From contig JAIFMR010000020.1 of assembly GCA_020048255.1 (NCBI GenBank), positions 1 to 9,493 on the forward strand: a stretch of 9,493 nt of DNA. The letters are read 5' to 3'. This DNA comes from Rhodoferax sp. (GTDB lineage Bacteria; Pseudomonadota; Gammaproteobacteria; Burkholderiales; Burkholderiaceae_C). A program made the translations under genes and the position numbers. Shown here one piece after another: positions 1 through 7,111 of the stretch. Within the stretch, counting starts at the first letter, position 1. Each line of letters opens with the position of its first letter. The notes beneath the pieces were generated by a model, which worked only from the letters and a program-made list of their open reading frames with translations, did no database searches and was not told the DNA's origin.

Positions 1-1
1 A

Positions 2-394
2 CTCATTGACGACATCGGTTTTGACAACAGTTTCAGCTTTATCTTCAGCCCCCGCCCCGGCACACCCGCTGCCAATTTACCGGACGACACACCACACGAC
101 GTCAAACTGCGCCGCTTGCAACACCTGCAAAGTGTTATCAACAACAACATTCAACGCATCAGCCAAGACCGTGTCGGCACAGTGCAACGGATTTTGGTCG
201 AAGGCCTTTCCAAACGAGACAACGGCGAGCTGATGGGCCGCACCGAATGCAATCGGGTGGTCAACTTTATTGGCCGGCCCAACCTGGTAGGACAAATGAC
301 CGATGTGTGCATCACCGAAACACGAACCTTCACCTTGCGCGGTGAGCTTGCCCAGCGCGAAACGCTGCAACCTGTCAGCCTGGCCTGTGTGTGA
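2..394 (+). CDS. miaB: MiaB, tRNA-2-methylthio-N6-isopentenyladenosine methylthiotransferase, C-terminal part
   Basis: This is the 3' end of a gene entering from the left edge; about 130 codons are visible before TGA at 392-394. MiaB is a cytoplasmic radical-SAM enzyme that adds the 2-methylthio group to i6A37 of tRNAs reading UNN codons. The visible part starts at the end of the radical-SAM barrel, with a FSFIFSPRPGTPAA stretch that closely matches the FSFIYSARPGTPAA stretch I recall from E. coli MiaB. It is followed by a helical linker (LRRLQHLQSVINNN) and the TRAM RNA-binding domain (RVGTVQRILVEGLSKR, then ELMGRTECNRVVNF). The protein ends shortly after the TRAM strand TFTLRGEL. The Fe-S cysteine motifs lie outside the window and cannot be checked. 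The related RimO is less likely, because the GRTECNRVVNF core is MiaB-like. Confidence 0.93.
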   Translation, partial: LIDDIGFDNSFSFIFSPRPGTPAANLPDDTPHDVKLRRLQHLQSVINNNIQRISQDRVGTVQRILVEGLSKRDNGELMGRTECNRVVNFIGRPNLVGQMTDVCITETRTFTLRGELAQRETLQPVSLACV

Positions 395-579
395 CGTGCC
401 CGCGCCACAACGACTCCTGCAGAGCAAAGTGCCTTACCCGGGCTGTTTGTATTCCGTTTTAGAATTTGTGCGGACGCAGCGAAAACGCCTGTGCAACGAC
501 CTGCAGGGGTTTGTGCTGTGGCACATTGAGCAAGTCAAAGTCAACCCCCTCTTGTAGCCTGACAAAACACAGGTCCTTT
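395..579. other. Intergenic region between miaB and the anchored envelope protein gene
   Basis: These 185 bases carry no convincing gene. Open frames extend through here (one reaches back to 466 in frame with the downstream gene), but the peptide upstream of 580 is Cys/Ser-rich and unlike a protein N-terminus. A TAGAAT hexamer at 460-465 resembles a sigma-70 -10 box, but no good -35 lies 16-18 bases upstream. No hairpin followed by a T-run is visible as a terminator for miaB. Confidence 0.4.
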
Positions 580-1371
580 ATGCATTTGAATGTGGATCAT
601 CCAAAGTTGTTAGCCCTTCTGGCTGCGACCCTTGTGGTGGGGTTGGGCCTCAACACGCCCGCGATGGCTGAACCTGTGATCACGCAAGGTAACCCATCCA
701 ATGCGGAAAGCACGGTTGACACCGGACCGCCGGTGATCGAGGCGTCCGACTTGGCGATCGAAGAAGCACAAAATTTCGAAAAGAAGGTAGCGCAACCCAA
801 CACGGCATCAAGCAGTTCAACGCGGTCAGACCGAATGCAACTGCCCGGTGGACCAGGCAAAGGGGATGCATCCAACACGCCGGCCACAGATCGCAGCTTC
901 AACACCGCACCTGATTCTGGTACAGCGATTCACAGCAGCGTCAAAGAAGCGGTCCGGCCTGTGTACGATCAATTGGTTGAATCGGGCGCCGTGGAGGCTT
1001 GGCACGACGTGAAGGAAGGCCTGGGCCTGAACAAGAACAAATGGGGCGAAGATGGGCAAACCAACGCCTCACCGATACGAGCAGGACAGACAGAGGCGGC
1101 TAATTCAGCTTGGCAGGATCCTGGCCGCCCACCCAAAACCGCGGCCCAGACCCAGATGGACCGGGAACTTGATGCCTTCATGATGAAAAAACTCATTGAC
1201 GACGTCAAACCCTGGTTTTTCGGGCTCATTGGCCTGTATGCCCTGGGCTACTTGTTGAAGGCGGGTTTTGAGTTTGTCCAATGGAAGTCGGCGCGCCGAA
1301 GGGAACGGCGCGCGGCGCGTGCCGCCCACCGCTCGGCACGACCGACAAAGGGTATCAAACCGGACACTTGA
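580..1371 (+). CDS. Uncharacterised protein with signal peptide and C-terminal transmembrane anchor
   Basis: I do not recognise this 263-residue protein. The ATG at 580 is preferred over the upstream in-frame start at 466: it places a standard signal peptide at the N-terminus (hydrophobic LLALLAATLVVGLGL, then the AMA-E signal-peptidase I site after residue 30), and AGG at 571-573 can act as a ribosome binding site. Residues 31-205 are polar, rich in Ser, Pro, Asn and Thr, and probably partly disordered. A single membrane segment lies at about residues 211-233 (PWFFGLIGLYALGYLLKAGF). It is followed by a very basic tail at about 236-260 (SARRRERRAARAAHR), as expected for a stop-transfer sequence with the tail in the cytoplasm. 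Inferred topology is periplasmic body, one anchor, cytoplasmic basic tail. No cysteine or catalytic motif is evident. It runs convergently towards ffh with 38 bases between the stops. Confidence 0.72.
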   Translation: MHLNVDHPKLLALLAATLVVGLGLNTPAMAEPVITQGNPSNAESTVDTGPPVIEASDLAIEEAQNFEKKVAQPNTASSSSTRSDRMQLPGGPGKGDASNTPATDRSFNTAPDSGTAIHSSVKEAVRPVYDQLVESGAVEAWHDVKEGLGLNKNKWGEDGQTNASPIRAGQTEAANSAWQDPGRPPKTAAQTQMDRELDAFMMKKLIDDVKPWFFGLIGLYALGYLLKAGFEFVQWKSARRRERRAARAAHRSARPTKGIKPDT

Positions 1372-1385
1372 TGACCGAAAATACC

Positions 1386-1409
1386 CCTGTGCTGTGCTTC
1401 CAGTGCAGG
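1386..1409. terminator. Possible weak hairpin between the convergent genes
   Basis: Between the two convergent stop codons, CCTGTGCT (1386-1393) can pair with AGTGCAGG (1402-1409) around an 8-base loop, with two G-U pairs in + strand RNA. On the - strand the same two positions become C-A mismatches, but that side is followed by GGGGTATTTTC, a short U-rich tail. Neither direction makes a classical strong intrinsic terminator, so the assignment is tentative and rests mainly on position. Confidence 0.25.
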
Positions 1410-2774
1410 TTAGAACGGCATTTTGGGCATGCCTTTCATGCCACCCAGGCGCTTCATCATTTTCATCATGCCACCGCCCTTCATCTTCTTCATCATGTCC
1501 TGCATTTGCTCAAACTCCTTGAGCATGCGGTTAACTTCTTGCACCTGCACACCCGCACCCATGGCAATCCTGCGCTTGCGGGTGGCTTTGATGAGCTCGG
1601 GCTTGCGCCGCTCCAAAGGCGTCATGCTGTGGATGATGCCCTCTTTTCGCTTGATGTCTTTTTCAACACGGCCCATGTCCACCTGACCCGCCTTAGCGGC
1701 CATGGCTGCAGGCAGCTTGTCCATCAGGCTGCTCAGGCCACCCATCTGTTTCATCTGCTGGATCTGGCCCAAAAAGTCATCCAAATCAAAAGAGGCACCG
1801 CTTTTGACTTTGGCAGCCAGCTTTTGTGCCGCAGCCATGTCGACGCCGGCGGTGACCTGCTCTACCAGCGCCAGAATGTCCCCCATGCCCAGCACACGAC
1901 CCGCATGGCGCTCGGCATCAAACACTTCCAGGCCATCGAGTTTTTCACTGGTACCTGCAAACTTGATGGGGGCTCCCGTGACCTGGCGCACTGACAAGGC
2001 GGCACCGCCACGCGAATCACCGTCGAGCTTGGTCAGGATGATGCCCGTGAGCGGCAAGGCCTCGCTGAAGGCTTTGGCAGTATTGACCGCATCCTGGCCC
2101 TGCATGGCATCCACCACGAACAGGGTTTCAACCGGGTTGATGGCAGCATGCAACTCCCGAATCTCGCGCATCAGGACTTCATCAATGGCCAAGCGACCCG
2201 CGGTGTCCACCAGCAAGACATCAAAATAATGTTTTTTGGCGTAGTCCAGCGCAGCCAGGGCAATGTCCACCGGTTTTTGGTCTGGCGTACTCGGGAACCA
2301 CTGGGCACCGACCTGCGCCGTGACGGTTTTGAGCTGCTCAATGGCCGCCGGGCGGTACACGTCACCCGACACGGTCAACACCTTTTTGTGGCGCTTCTCC
2401 ATCAAATGCTTGGCCAACTTGGCGGTAGTGGTGGTTTTACCTGCGCCCTGCAAACCGGCCATCAAGATCACGGCGGGCGGTTGCGCCGCCAGGTTGATGT
2501 CGGCGACACCATCACCCATGGTCAGCGCCAATTCCTTGTTCACAATGCTGACCAGCGCCTGGCCAGGCGTGAGTGAGCCCAGCACATCCTGACCCAAGGC
2601 CTTTTCTTTGACCCGGGCGATAAAGTCACGCACCACAGGCAAAGCCACGTCGGCCTCCAGCAAGGCCAGGCGGACTTCACGCAACATGTCAGCCACATTG
2701 GCTTCGGTGATGCGGGCCTGGCCCCGTATTTCTTTGACCAGGCGGGATAGTTTGTCGGTAAGGGCGGAAGCCAT
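1410..2774 (-). CDS. ffh: Ffh, signal recognition particle GTPase (SRP54)
   Basis: Ffh binds 4.5S RNA and the signal sequence of nascent membrane proteins and docks with FtsY for co-translational targeting to SecYEG. The 454-residue length is normal for the family. The N domain occupies about residues 1-90. The G domain shows the P-loop GLQGAGKTT (107-115), the D-x-YRPAA segment (138-144), DTAGR (190-194) and TKLDG followed by DSRGGAALS (248-261). The M domain from about residue 328 contains the RNA-binding helix region RKRRIAMGAGVQVQEVNRML (399-418) and ends in a Met/Lys/Gly-rich tail from about 424, as usual for the hydrophobic signal-sequence groove. The ATG start at 2774 gives the typical ASALTDKLSRL opening. 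The upstream Shine-Dalgarno is weak. The gene is divergent from the ypjD-like gene, an arrangement also seen for ffh and ypjD in E. coli. No defect is seen. Confidence 0.98.
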   Translation of the reverse strand: MASALTDKLSRLVKEIRGQARITEANVADMLREVRLALLEADVALPVVRDFIARVKEKALGQDVLGSLTPGQALVSIVNKELALTMGDGVADINLAAQPPAVILMAGLQGAGKTTTTAKLAKHLMEKRHKKVLTVSGDVYRPAAIEQLKTVTAQVGAQWFPSTPDQKPVDIALAALDYAKKHYFDVLLVDTAGRLAIDEVLMREIRELHAAINPVETLFVVDAMQGQDAVNTAKAFSEALPLTGIILTKLDGDSRGGAALSVRQVTGAPIKFAGTSEKLDGLEVFDAERHAGRVLGMGDILALVEQVTAGVDMAAAQKLAAKVKSGASFDLDDFLGQIQQMKQMGGLSSLMDKLPAAMAAKAGQVDMGRVEKDIKRKEGIIHSMTPLERRKPELIKATRKRRIAMGAGVQVQEVNRMLKEFEQMQDMMKKMKGGGMMKMMKRLGGMKGMPKMPF

Positions 2775-2853
2775 AGGGAATACGTCCGGCGAAGCGGAAC
2801 CTGGGTTGAAGCCACTGGGGAAATGGCTGGGGACAAAACGCTAAACTGTGCAC
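2775..2853. promoter_or_regulatory. Divergent ffh / ypjD-like promoter region
   Basis: This 79-base gap must drive ffh leftwards and probably the ypjD-to-ampD run rightwards. On the + strand a -10-like TAAACT at 2842-2847 sits only 6 bases before the ATG at 2854, and no purine-rich Shine-Dalgarno is found at the usual distance, so a leaderless mRNA is possible. No convincing -35 pairs with it, and I see no clear hexamer pair on the - strand. The placement is inferred from gene orientation more than from motifs. Confidence 0.35.
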
Positions 2854-3657
2854 ATGATTTTAGCCAGTGCTTCATCCCTGACGCTCACACTGTCGCTCGC
2901 CGCATCGGTGGCCTATGCCGTGTCGGCCATGGGCATCTCAAGCGCCAACCCGACGCTGCCCCGTGTCGCGGTCTGGCTGGCTTGGTGTTTGCACGGTATT
3001 TTGCTGGCCTCCGGCCTATGGGGAGCCGAGCCCCGCTTTGGTTTTGCCCCGGCGTTGTCGGTCACGGCCTGGCTGGTTGGACTGGTTTATGCCATAGAGA
3101 GCTACTTTTTCCCGCAGCTCAAAACGCCCTGGTTGTTGTCGGGGGTGGGTGCCGCGGGTGTGCTTCTGGCCTTGGTTTTCCCGGGGGCACATCTGACAGC
3201 CACTGTTTCCAGCTGGCTACCCCTGCATTGGGCCCTGGGTATTGCCTCTTACGGCCTGTTTGCCGTAGCAGTCGTTCATGCCTGGCTCATGACTCGGGCT
3301 GAGGCTCGCATACGCAGTGCCGAAGACGCACACACGGGCTTGCCCTTGCTGACCATGGAGCGGCTCACTTTCCGCTTTGTCAGCGTGGGTTTTGCACTGT
3401 TGTCTGCCACCCTGTTGGCGGGATTTTTCTTTGGAACCCAGTTGTACGGCAGTTCACACGCGCTCAAATGGGACCACAAAACCATCTTTGCCGTCTTGTC
3501 TTGGCTGACCTTTGCCGTCCTGATGGTGGGACGAGCCCGTTTTGGCTGGCGTGGCAAGCGTGCCATCCGGGTGCTTTACACCGGTTCAGGCTTGCTGCTG
3601 TTGGCCTATGTGGGTTCGCGGTTCGCTATGGAAGTTGTTTTGGGCCGCACGCTGTGA
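2854..3657 (+). CDS. ypjD: YpjD/CcsA-family cytochrome c assembly-like inner membrane protein
   Basis: This 267-residue polytopic membrane protein of the cytochrome c assembly (CcsA/CcmC) superfamily has about eight hydrophobic segments filling most of its length. Conserved features visible are histidines at 47 (WCLHGILL), 125 (LHWALGIASYGL) and 208 (KWDHKTIFAVLSWLTF), candidate haem ligands by analogy with CcsA/CcmC, and a GWRGKRAI segment near 231-238. The KWDHK region corresponds to the end of the haem-handling WWD motif of true CcsA proteins, but the Trp-rich part is reduced. This is typical of the YpjD subgroup next to ffh, whose exact function is unsettled. The ATG at 2854 is preferred to GTG at 2848 because it starts the typical short hydrophobic N-terminus. 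Its TGA overlaps the GTG of the next gene (GTGA, 3654-3657), suggesting translational coupling. A direct role in c-type cytochrome maturation is inference. Confidence 0.88.
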   Translation: MILASASSLTLTLSLAASVAYAVSAMGISSANPTLPRVAVWLAWCLHGILLASGLWGAEPRFGFAPALSVTAWLVGLVYAIESYFFPQLKTPWLLSGVGAAGVLLALVFPGAHLTATVSSWLPLHWALGIASYGLFAVAVVHAWLMTRAEARIRSAEDAHTGLPLLTMERLTFRFVSVGFALLSATLLAGFFFGTQLYGSSHALKWDHKTIFAVLSWLTFAVLMVGRARFGWRGKRAIRVLYTGSGLLLLAYVGSRFAMEVVLGRTL

Positions 3658-3884
3658 AAGCCCTGCTGTTGCTGGTGGTGATCCTCGCCGGGGTGTGGCT
3701 CTGGCGCAGCCGGGCAGCGCCACTGGCGCCCCCCACCAAACCAAGTTCACCACCTGAAGCCAAGCCACCTCAGGAGATGGTGATGTGCGCCCATTGCGGC
3801 ATGCATATTCCGGGCAACGAGGTGGTGACTGGCAAGCAAGGTGTTTATTGCAGCCAGGACCACCTGCATCAGTCGGAAACCTGA
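3654..3884 (+). CDS. Small membrane-anchored Cys/His-motif protein (PP0621 type)
   Basis: This 76-residue protein starts at GTG 3654, overlapping the previous stop. An earlier in-frame start at 3468 would lie wholly inside the upstream gene and is rejected. Residues 2-17 form one hydrophobic segment (KALLLLVVILAGVWLW) followed by RSR, so it is probably an N-terminal membrane anchor. A Pro-rich linker (22-40) leads to a compact motif: C45-x2-C48-x2-H51-x14-C66-x3-H70 (MCAHCGMHIP then YCSQDH), which looks like a small zinc-binding module. This layout matches what I recall as the PP0621 family, usually found beside pilS/pilR-type genes in beta- and gammaproteobacteria. The function is unknown. 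TGA at 3882-3884 is followed immediately by the pilS ATG. Confidence 0.8.
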   Translation: MKALLLLVVILAGVWLWRSRAAPLAPPTKPSSPPEAKPPQEMVMCAHCGMHIPGNEVVTGKQGVYCSQDHLHQSET

Positions 3885-5609
3885 ATGAAATCAGAGTCCG
3901 AGGCAAGCGCCTGGCCTGACTCCTTGCTGCAAGCATCCGGCCCCGAAGTGGGCAACCCTCCCCGTGAATTCGAGCGTTTGTGGCGTGGCTTCATGACAGC
4001 ACGTGCCACGCTAGGTTTTGTCTTGGTGATCTTGCAAGGAGGCATTTTTGCGCTGGTGCCGCAGCAGAGCAGCACGCCGCTGCTGATTTGCGCCACTTAC
4101 TTTGCTGCAGCGCTGGCGGTGCGCTTGATGACCCGTCCACAACAACTAGGGCAAATGTTTGACGCGCAGTGGTTACGCACGATCGGTGTTGACATACTGG
4201 CCTTTGCCACGTTGCAGGTGCTGCAAGGCGGCGCCATCAACTACACACCGCTGTTTGCCTTGCCGGTGCTGATGGTCAGCATTCTTGGCTCGATGCTGTT
4301 GGCGGTGGCGGCGGCGGCGGGGGTCACCTTGCTCTTGTTGGCCTATGCCGCGTGGTTGTCGATTCAGTCAGCGGGTGATTTCAGCACGCTTTTCTTGCAG
4401 GCAGCCTTGACGGGATCTGCGTGCTTTGCTATATCCTTCATAGCAAGTCAGTTATCTGGACGATTAGCCAGTGTGGAGTTACGGGCGCAACGCCACCAGC
4501 TGGCGGCAACGGTACAACGCCAGGTCAACGAATTGGTCATTGAATCTCTGTCAGATGGCATCCTGGTGGTCGACGAAGACGGTCAGGTCCGATCCGCCAA
4601 CCCGGCGGCGCGCCAGCTACTGGACACCCGCGGTCAGACCGCGGTGGACCAGCTTGACCTGCGCACACGCCCCGGTTGGCAAACACTGCTGGAGATCATC
4701 AGCACCAGCTTTGCCACTCAGCGGCCCCAGCAGGCCGACATTCAGATCCGGCACCCGGGTCACGGCACCCGTCGATTGCGGGTACGCACCCAGCTGACGG
4801 TGCCGCTGGAGAGTGATGCCCTGTGCCTGTGCGTGGTGTTCATGCAAGATCAGCGGGAAGTGCAGGCGCGCATCCGCTCCGAAAAGCTGGCCAGCATGGG
4901 TCGCATGTCTGCTGCCGTGGCGCATGAAATACGCAACCCGCTGTCTGCCATCACGCAAGCCAATGCCCTGCTGACAGAAGACCTGTCAGATCCGGGGCAG
5001 CAGCGCCTCGCGTCCATGGTGCAGCAAAACGCCCAGCGTCTTGAACTCATCGTACAAGATGTCTTGCATTTGACCCACGCCGGTGCACCGGACGGCCAGG
5101 CATCGGCGCAGAGTCTGGACCTGTGCCAAACCGTACAGCGCATTTGCCGCGACTGGACAAGCCAAAACGCCGCGGCCGATCAACTGGCGCTGAATCTGCC
5201 ACCAGCCACCACCACGGTCTGGTTTGATACCGAACATTTGCGCCGCATCCTGATCAACCTGCTGGACAACGCCTACCGGTACGCCAGTCAGCGCGAGGCC
5301 TGCATTTTGGTCAGCGTGGACGCGGGTCTGGCCGGCGCAAACAATACGACCAGTTTGCGCGTCTGGAGTGATGGCGCCCCACTGGAACCATCGGTGGAAC
5401 AACACCTGTTTGAACCTTTCTTCTCCTCCGAGAGTCGATCCAGTGGGCTGGGGCTGTATATTTGTCGGGAACTGTGCGAAAGTCACGGGGCCACCATCTC
5501 TTATGACCGTAGCGAGCGACAATTTCTTGAGCAATCTGTTTTAGGCAATGAATTCAGCGTGATGTTCAAATCCCAGCCTGATGGCAACACCCTGCCCGCC
5601 CCCCTCTAA
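3885..5609 (+). CDS. pilS: PilS-type membrane sensor histidine kinase
   Basis: Sensor kinase of 574 residues, translated right after the preceding TGA (TGAATG). The N-terminal 40 residues are cytoplasmic. Residues about 41-190 hold roughly six membrane segments with little periplasmic loop, the PilS layout. A short helical linker (195-220) leads to a PAS domain (about 216-325; SLSDGILVVDEDGQ). The HisKA box MGRMSAAVAHEIRNPLSA has phospho-acceptor His347. The ATPase domain shows the N box ILINLLDNAYRYA (455-467), a shortened G1 region (SDGAPL, 495-500), the F box LFEPFFSS (508-515) and G2 GLGLYICREL (521-530). It should phosphorylate the adjacent PilR. In Pseudomonas, PilS senses PilA in the membrane and controls pilin transcription; that role here is by analogy, since no pil structural gene is in the window. 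Codons around 4425-4480 are unusually AT-rich. Confidence 0.9.
   Translation: MKSESEASAWPDSLLQASGPEVGNPPREFERLWRGFMTARATLGFVLVILQGGIFALVPQQSSTPLLICATYFAAALAVRLMTRPQQLGQMFDAQWLRTIGVDILAFATLQVLQGGAINYTPLFALPVLMVSILGSMLLAVAAAAGVTLLLLAYAAWLSIQSAGDFSTLFLQAALTGSACFAISFIASQLSGRLASVELRAQRHQLAATVQRQVNELVIESLSDGILVVDEDGQVRSANPAARQLLDTRGQTAVDQLDLRTRPGWQTLLEIISTSFATQRPQQADIQIRHPGHGTRRLRVRTQLTVPLESDALCLCVVFMQDQREVQARIRSEKLASMGRMSAAVAHEIRNPLSAITQANALLTEDLSDPGQQRLASMVQQNAQRLELIVQDVLHLTHAGAPDGQASAQSLDLCQTVQRICRDWTSQNAAADQLALNLPPATTTVWFDTEHLRRILINLLDNAYRYASQREACILVSVDAGLAGANNTTSLRVWSDGAPLEPSVEQHLFEPFFSSESRSSGLGLYICRELCESHGATISYDRSERQFLEQSVLGNEFSVMFKSQPDGNTLPAPL
4426..4446. repeat. Perfect 7-bp dyad in an AT-rich, rare-codon patch inside pilS
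   Basis: TTGCTAT (4426-4432) is repeated inverted as ATAGCAA (4440-4446) around a 7-base spacer. The surrounding 4425-4480 uses ATA, TTA, GGA and CGA codons that are scarce in the rest of the gene. It encodes the end of the last membrane helix and the start of the cytoplasmic linker. The GCTAT...ATAGC core resembles short dispersed repeats I associate with Comamonadaceae genomes; that link is from memory and unverified. Confidence 0.4.
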
Positions 5610-5626
5610 TCCCGCGCACTGACCTC

Positions 5627-7111
5627 ATGAACGCTCCTGCCAGCCATGCCCGAATCCTGGTGGTCGACGATGAACCCGATCTGCGAACGCTGTATGAGTT
5701 AACCCTGCTGCGCGAAGGCCACCGGGTGGACACAGCAGAAAACCTGAAACAGGCGCAGGCTTTACTTGCAGAGCATCGTTTTGACGTGATGATCACCGAC
5801 ATGCGTTTGCCCGATGGGCTGGGTATGTCGCTGATCACCGACATCAAAACCAATGCGCGCGATGAGCGCTGTGTGGTGATCACCGCCTATGGCTCGGCAC
5901 AAAATGCTGTCGAGGCGCTGAAGGCCGGGGCGTTTGACTACCTCACCAAACCGGTGGACCTCAAACAATTTCGCGCTGTCGTGGCGTCTGCCGTACGCAG
6001 CGCCGGTGCATTGAATACCGAGGCCACGACCGCCGTCAAAAATACCCAGGGGGTGGCCACCGGCGCGCTGGGGCAACGCGCACTCGATCGTCTGGTGGGA
6101 CAGTCTGACTGCATGCGCCAAATCAAGGACCGTATCTTGAAAGTCGCTACCAGCATGGCGCCCGTCATGGTGACGGGCGAATCCGGCACCGGCAAGGAAC
6201 TGGTTGCGTATGCCATTCATGCCAACAGCCACCGTGCCAAAGGACCCTGGGTCGCCGTCAACTGCAGCGCCATTCCGGAGACGCTGCTGGAAGCTGAATT
6301 TTTTGGCGCCAAAAAAGGTGCTTTCACAGGCGCAGCACAGGATCGCGAGGGGTTTTTTCATGCAGCCCGCGGCGGCACCTTGTTTCTGGACGAGATTGGC
6401 GACCTGCCCTTGCCCATGCAATCCAAGTTGCTGCGGGCGATCCAGGAGCGCCGCATTCGACCGCTGGGTTCCAACCAAGAAGATGTGGTGGACGTTCGCA
6501 TTGTCAGCGCCACCCACAAAAATCTAGCGCAAGAAGTCCATGGGGGACGTTTCAGGCAAGACCTGTTTTACCGGCTCAATGTCATTGACATGGTGATTGC
6601 GCCTTTGCGTGAACGCACCGAAGATTTACCCAAGCTATGCGCCGCCTTGCTGGCACGCATCGCTGAAGAATCCGCCACGCCTGCCCCGGCTCTGCCCGAC
6701 GAGGTGCTGCAGGAGCTCTCACAACTGCCTTTGCCAGGCAATGTGCGTGAACTTGAGAACCTGTTGTACCGGGCCGTGGCTTTGGGAGATGGGCAGCATT
6801 TGCAGCTCGACCGGCCCGCACCTGTCCTGCCTACCCAAGCCGATGCACCCCAGGACATCCAGAGCGAGCCTGTCCTCCCGCCATTAGCGTCCAGCCCTAG
6901 CGCTGAGCCGGTGTCCATGCCCGACGACTTGCAGGCTTACCTGGACAACCTAGAAAGAGCCATATTGACGCAAGCACTGCAAGCCACCCGCTTTAATCGC
7001 ACCGCTGCGGCAACGCGACTTGGCCTGAGCCTGCGCCAGATTCGCTACCGAATTGACCGCCTGCAAATTGAAGCACCGCATACAGGTGAAAGTCAGGATG
7101 ACTCCGACTGA
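5627..7111 (+). CDS. pilR: PilR-type sigma-54-dependent response regulator (NtrC family)
   Basis: Response regulator of 494 residues, 17 bases after pilS and its evident partner. The receiver domain (about 8-125) has acidic residues D14 and D15, phospho-acceptor D58 (MITDMRLPDG) and K108 (LTKPVD). The AAA+ domain (about 155-390) has Walker A GESGTGKE (184-191), an intact sigma-54 contact loop GAFTGA (231-236), Walker B TLFLDEIGDL (251-260), the arginine-finger region RFRQDLFYRLN (308-318) and sensor II GNVRELEN (371-378). A flexible Pro/Ala/Ser linker (about 395-430) precedes a Fis-type helix-turn-helix (about 440-480; FNRTAAATRLGLSLRQIRYR). All parts needed for activation of sigma-54 RNA polymerase are present. 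PilR normally activates the pilin gene; the targets here are unknown. No strong Shine-Dalgarno precedes the ATG, consistent with coupling to pilS. The 3' end overlaps ampD by 14 bases. Confidence 0.92.
   Translation: MNAPASHARILVVDDEPDLRTLYELTLLREGHRVDTAENLKQAQALLAEHRFDVMITDMRLPDGLGMSLITDIKTNARDERCVVITAYGSAQNAVEALKAGAFDYLTKPVDLKQFRAVVASAVRSAGALNTEATTAVKNTQGVATGALGQRALDRLVGQSDCMRQIKDRILKVATSMAPVMVTGESGTGKELVAYAIHANSHRAKGPWVAVNCSAIPETLLEAEFFGAKKGAFTGAAQDREGFFHAARGGTLFLDEIGDLPLPMQSKLLRAIQERRIRPLGSNQEDVVDVRIVSATHKNLAQEVHGGRFRQDLFYRLNVIDMVIAPLRERTEDLPKLCAALLARIAEESATPAPALPDEVLQELSQLPLPGNVRELENLLYRAVALGDGQHLQLDRPAPVLPTQADAPQDIQSEPVLPPLASSPSAEPVSMPDDLQAYLDNLERAILTQALQATRFNRTAAATRLGLSLRQIRYRIDRLQIEAPHTGESQDDSD

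Noticed and set aside
466..579. N-terminal extension of the anchored protein from an upstream in-frame start
   Set aside because: The added peptide is Cys/Ser-rich and would put the clear signal peptide in the interior; ATG 580 gives a normal signal peptide with AGG upstream.
3468..3653. Longer version of the small Cys/His protein
   Set aside because: The extension lies entirely inside the ypjD-like gene in another frame; the GTG at 3654 starts directly at the hydrophobic anchor.
4300..4325. GCG-rich run in pilS as a slippage-prone repeat
   Set aside because: It is a short run of alanine codons in a membrane helix, with no long perfect repeat and no frame disturbance.
4986..5534. 182-codon open frame on the - strand inside pilS
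   Set aside because: Shadow of the kinase domain coding sequence, with no independent support.
5762..6517. 251-codon open frame on the - strand inside pilR
   Set aside because: Antisense to a strongly conserved response regulator; its translation has no recognisable domain and is explained by the codon bias of the + strand gene.
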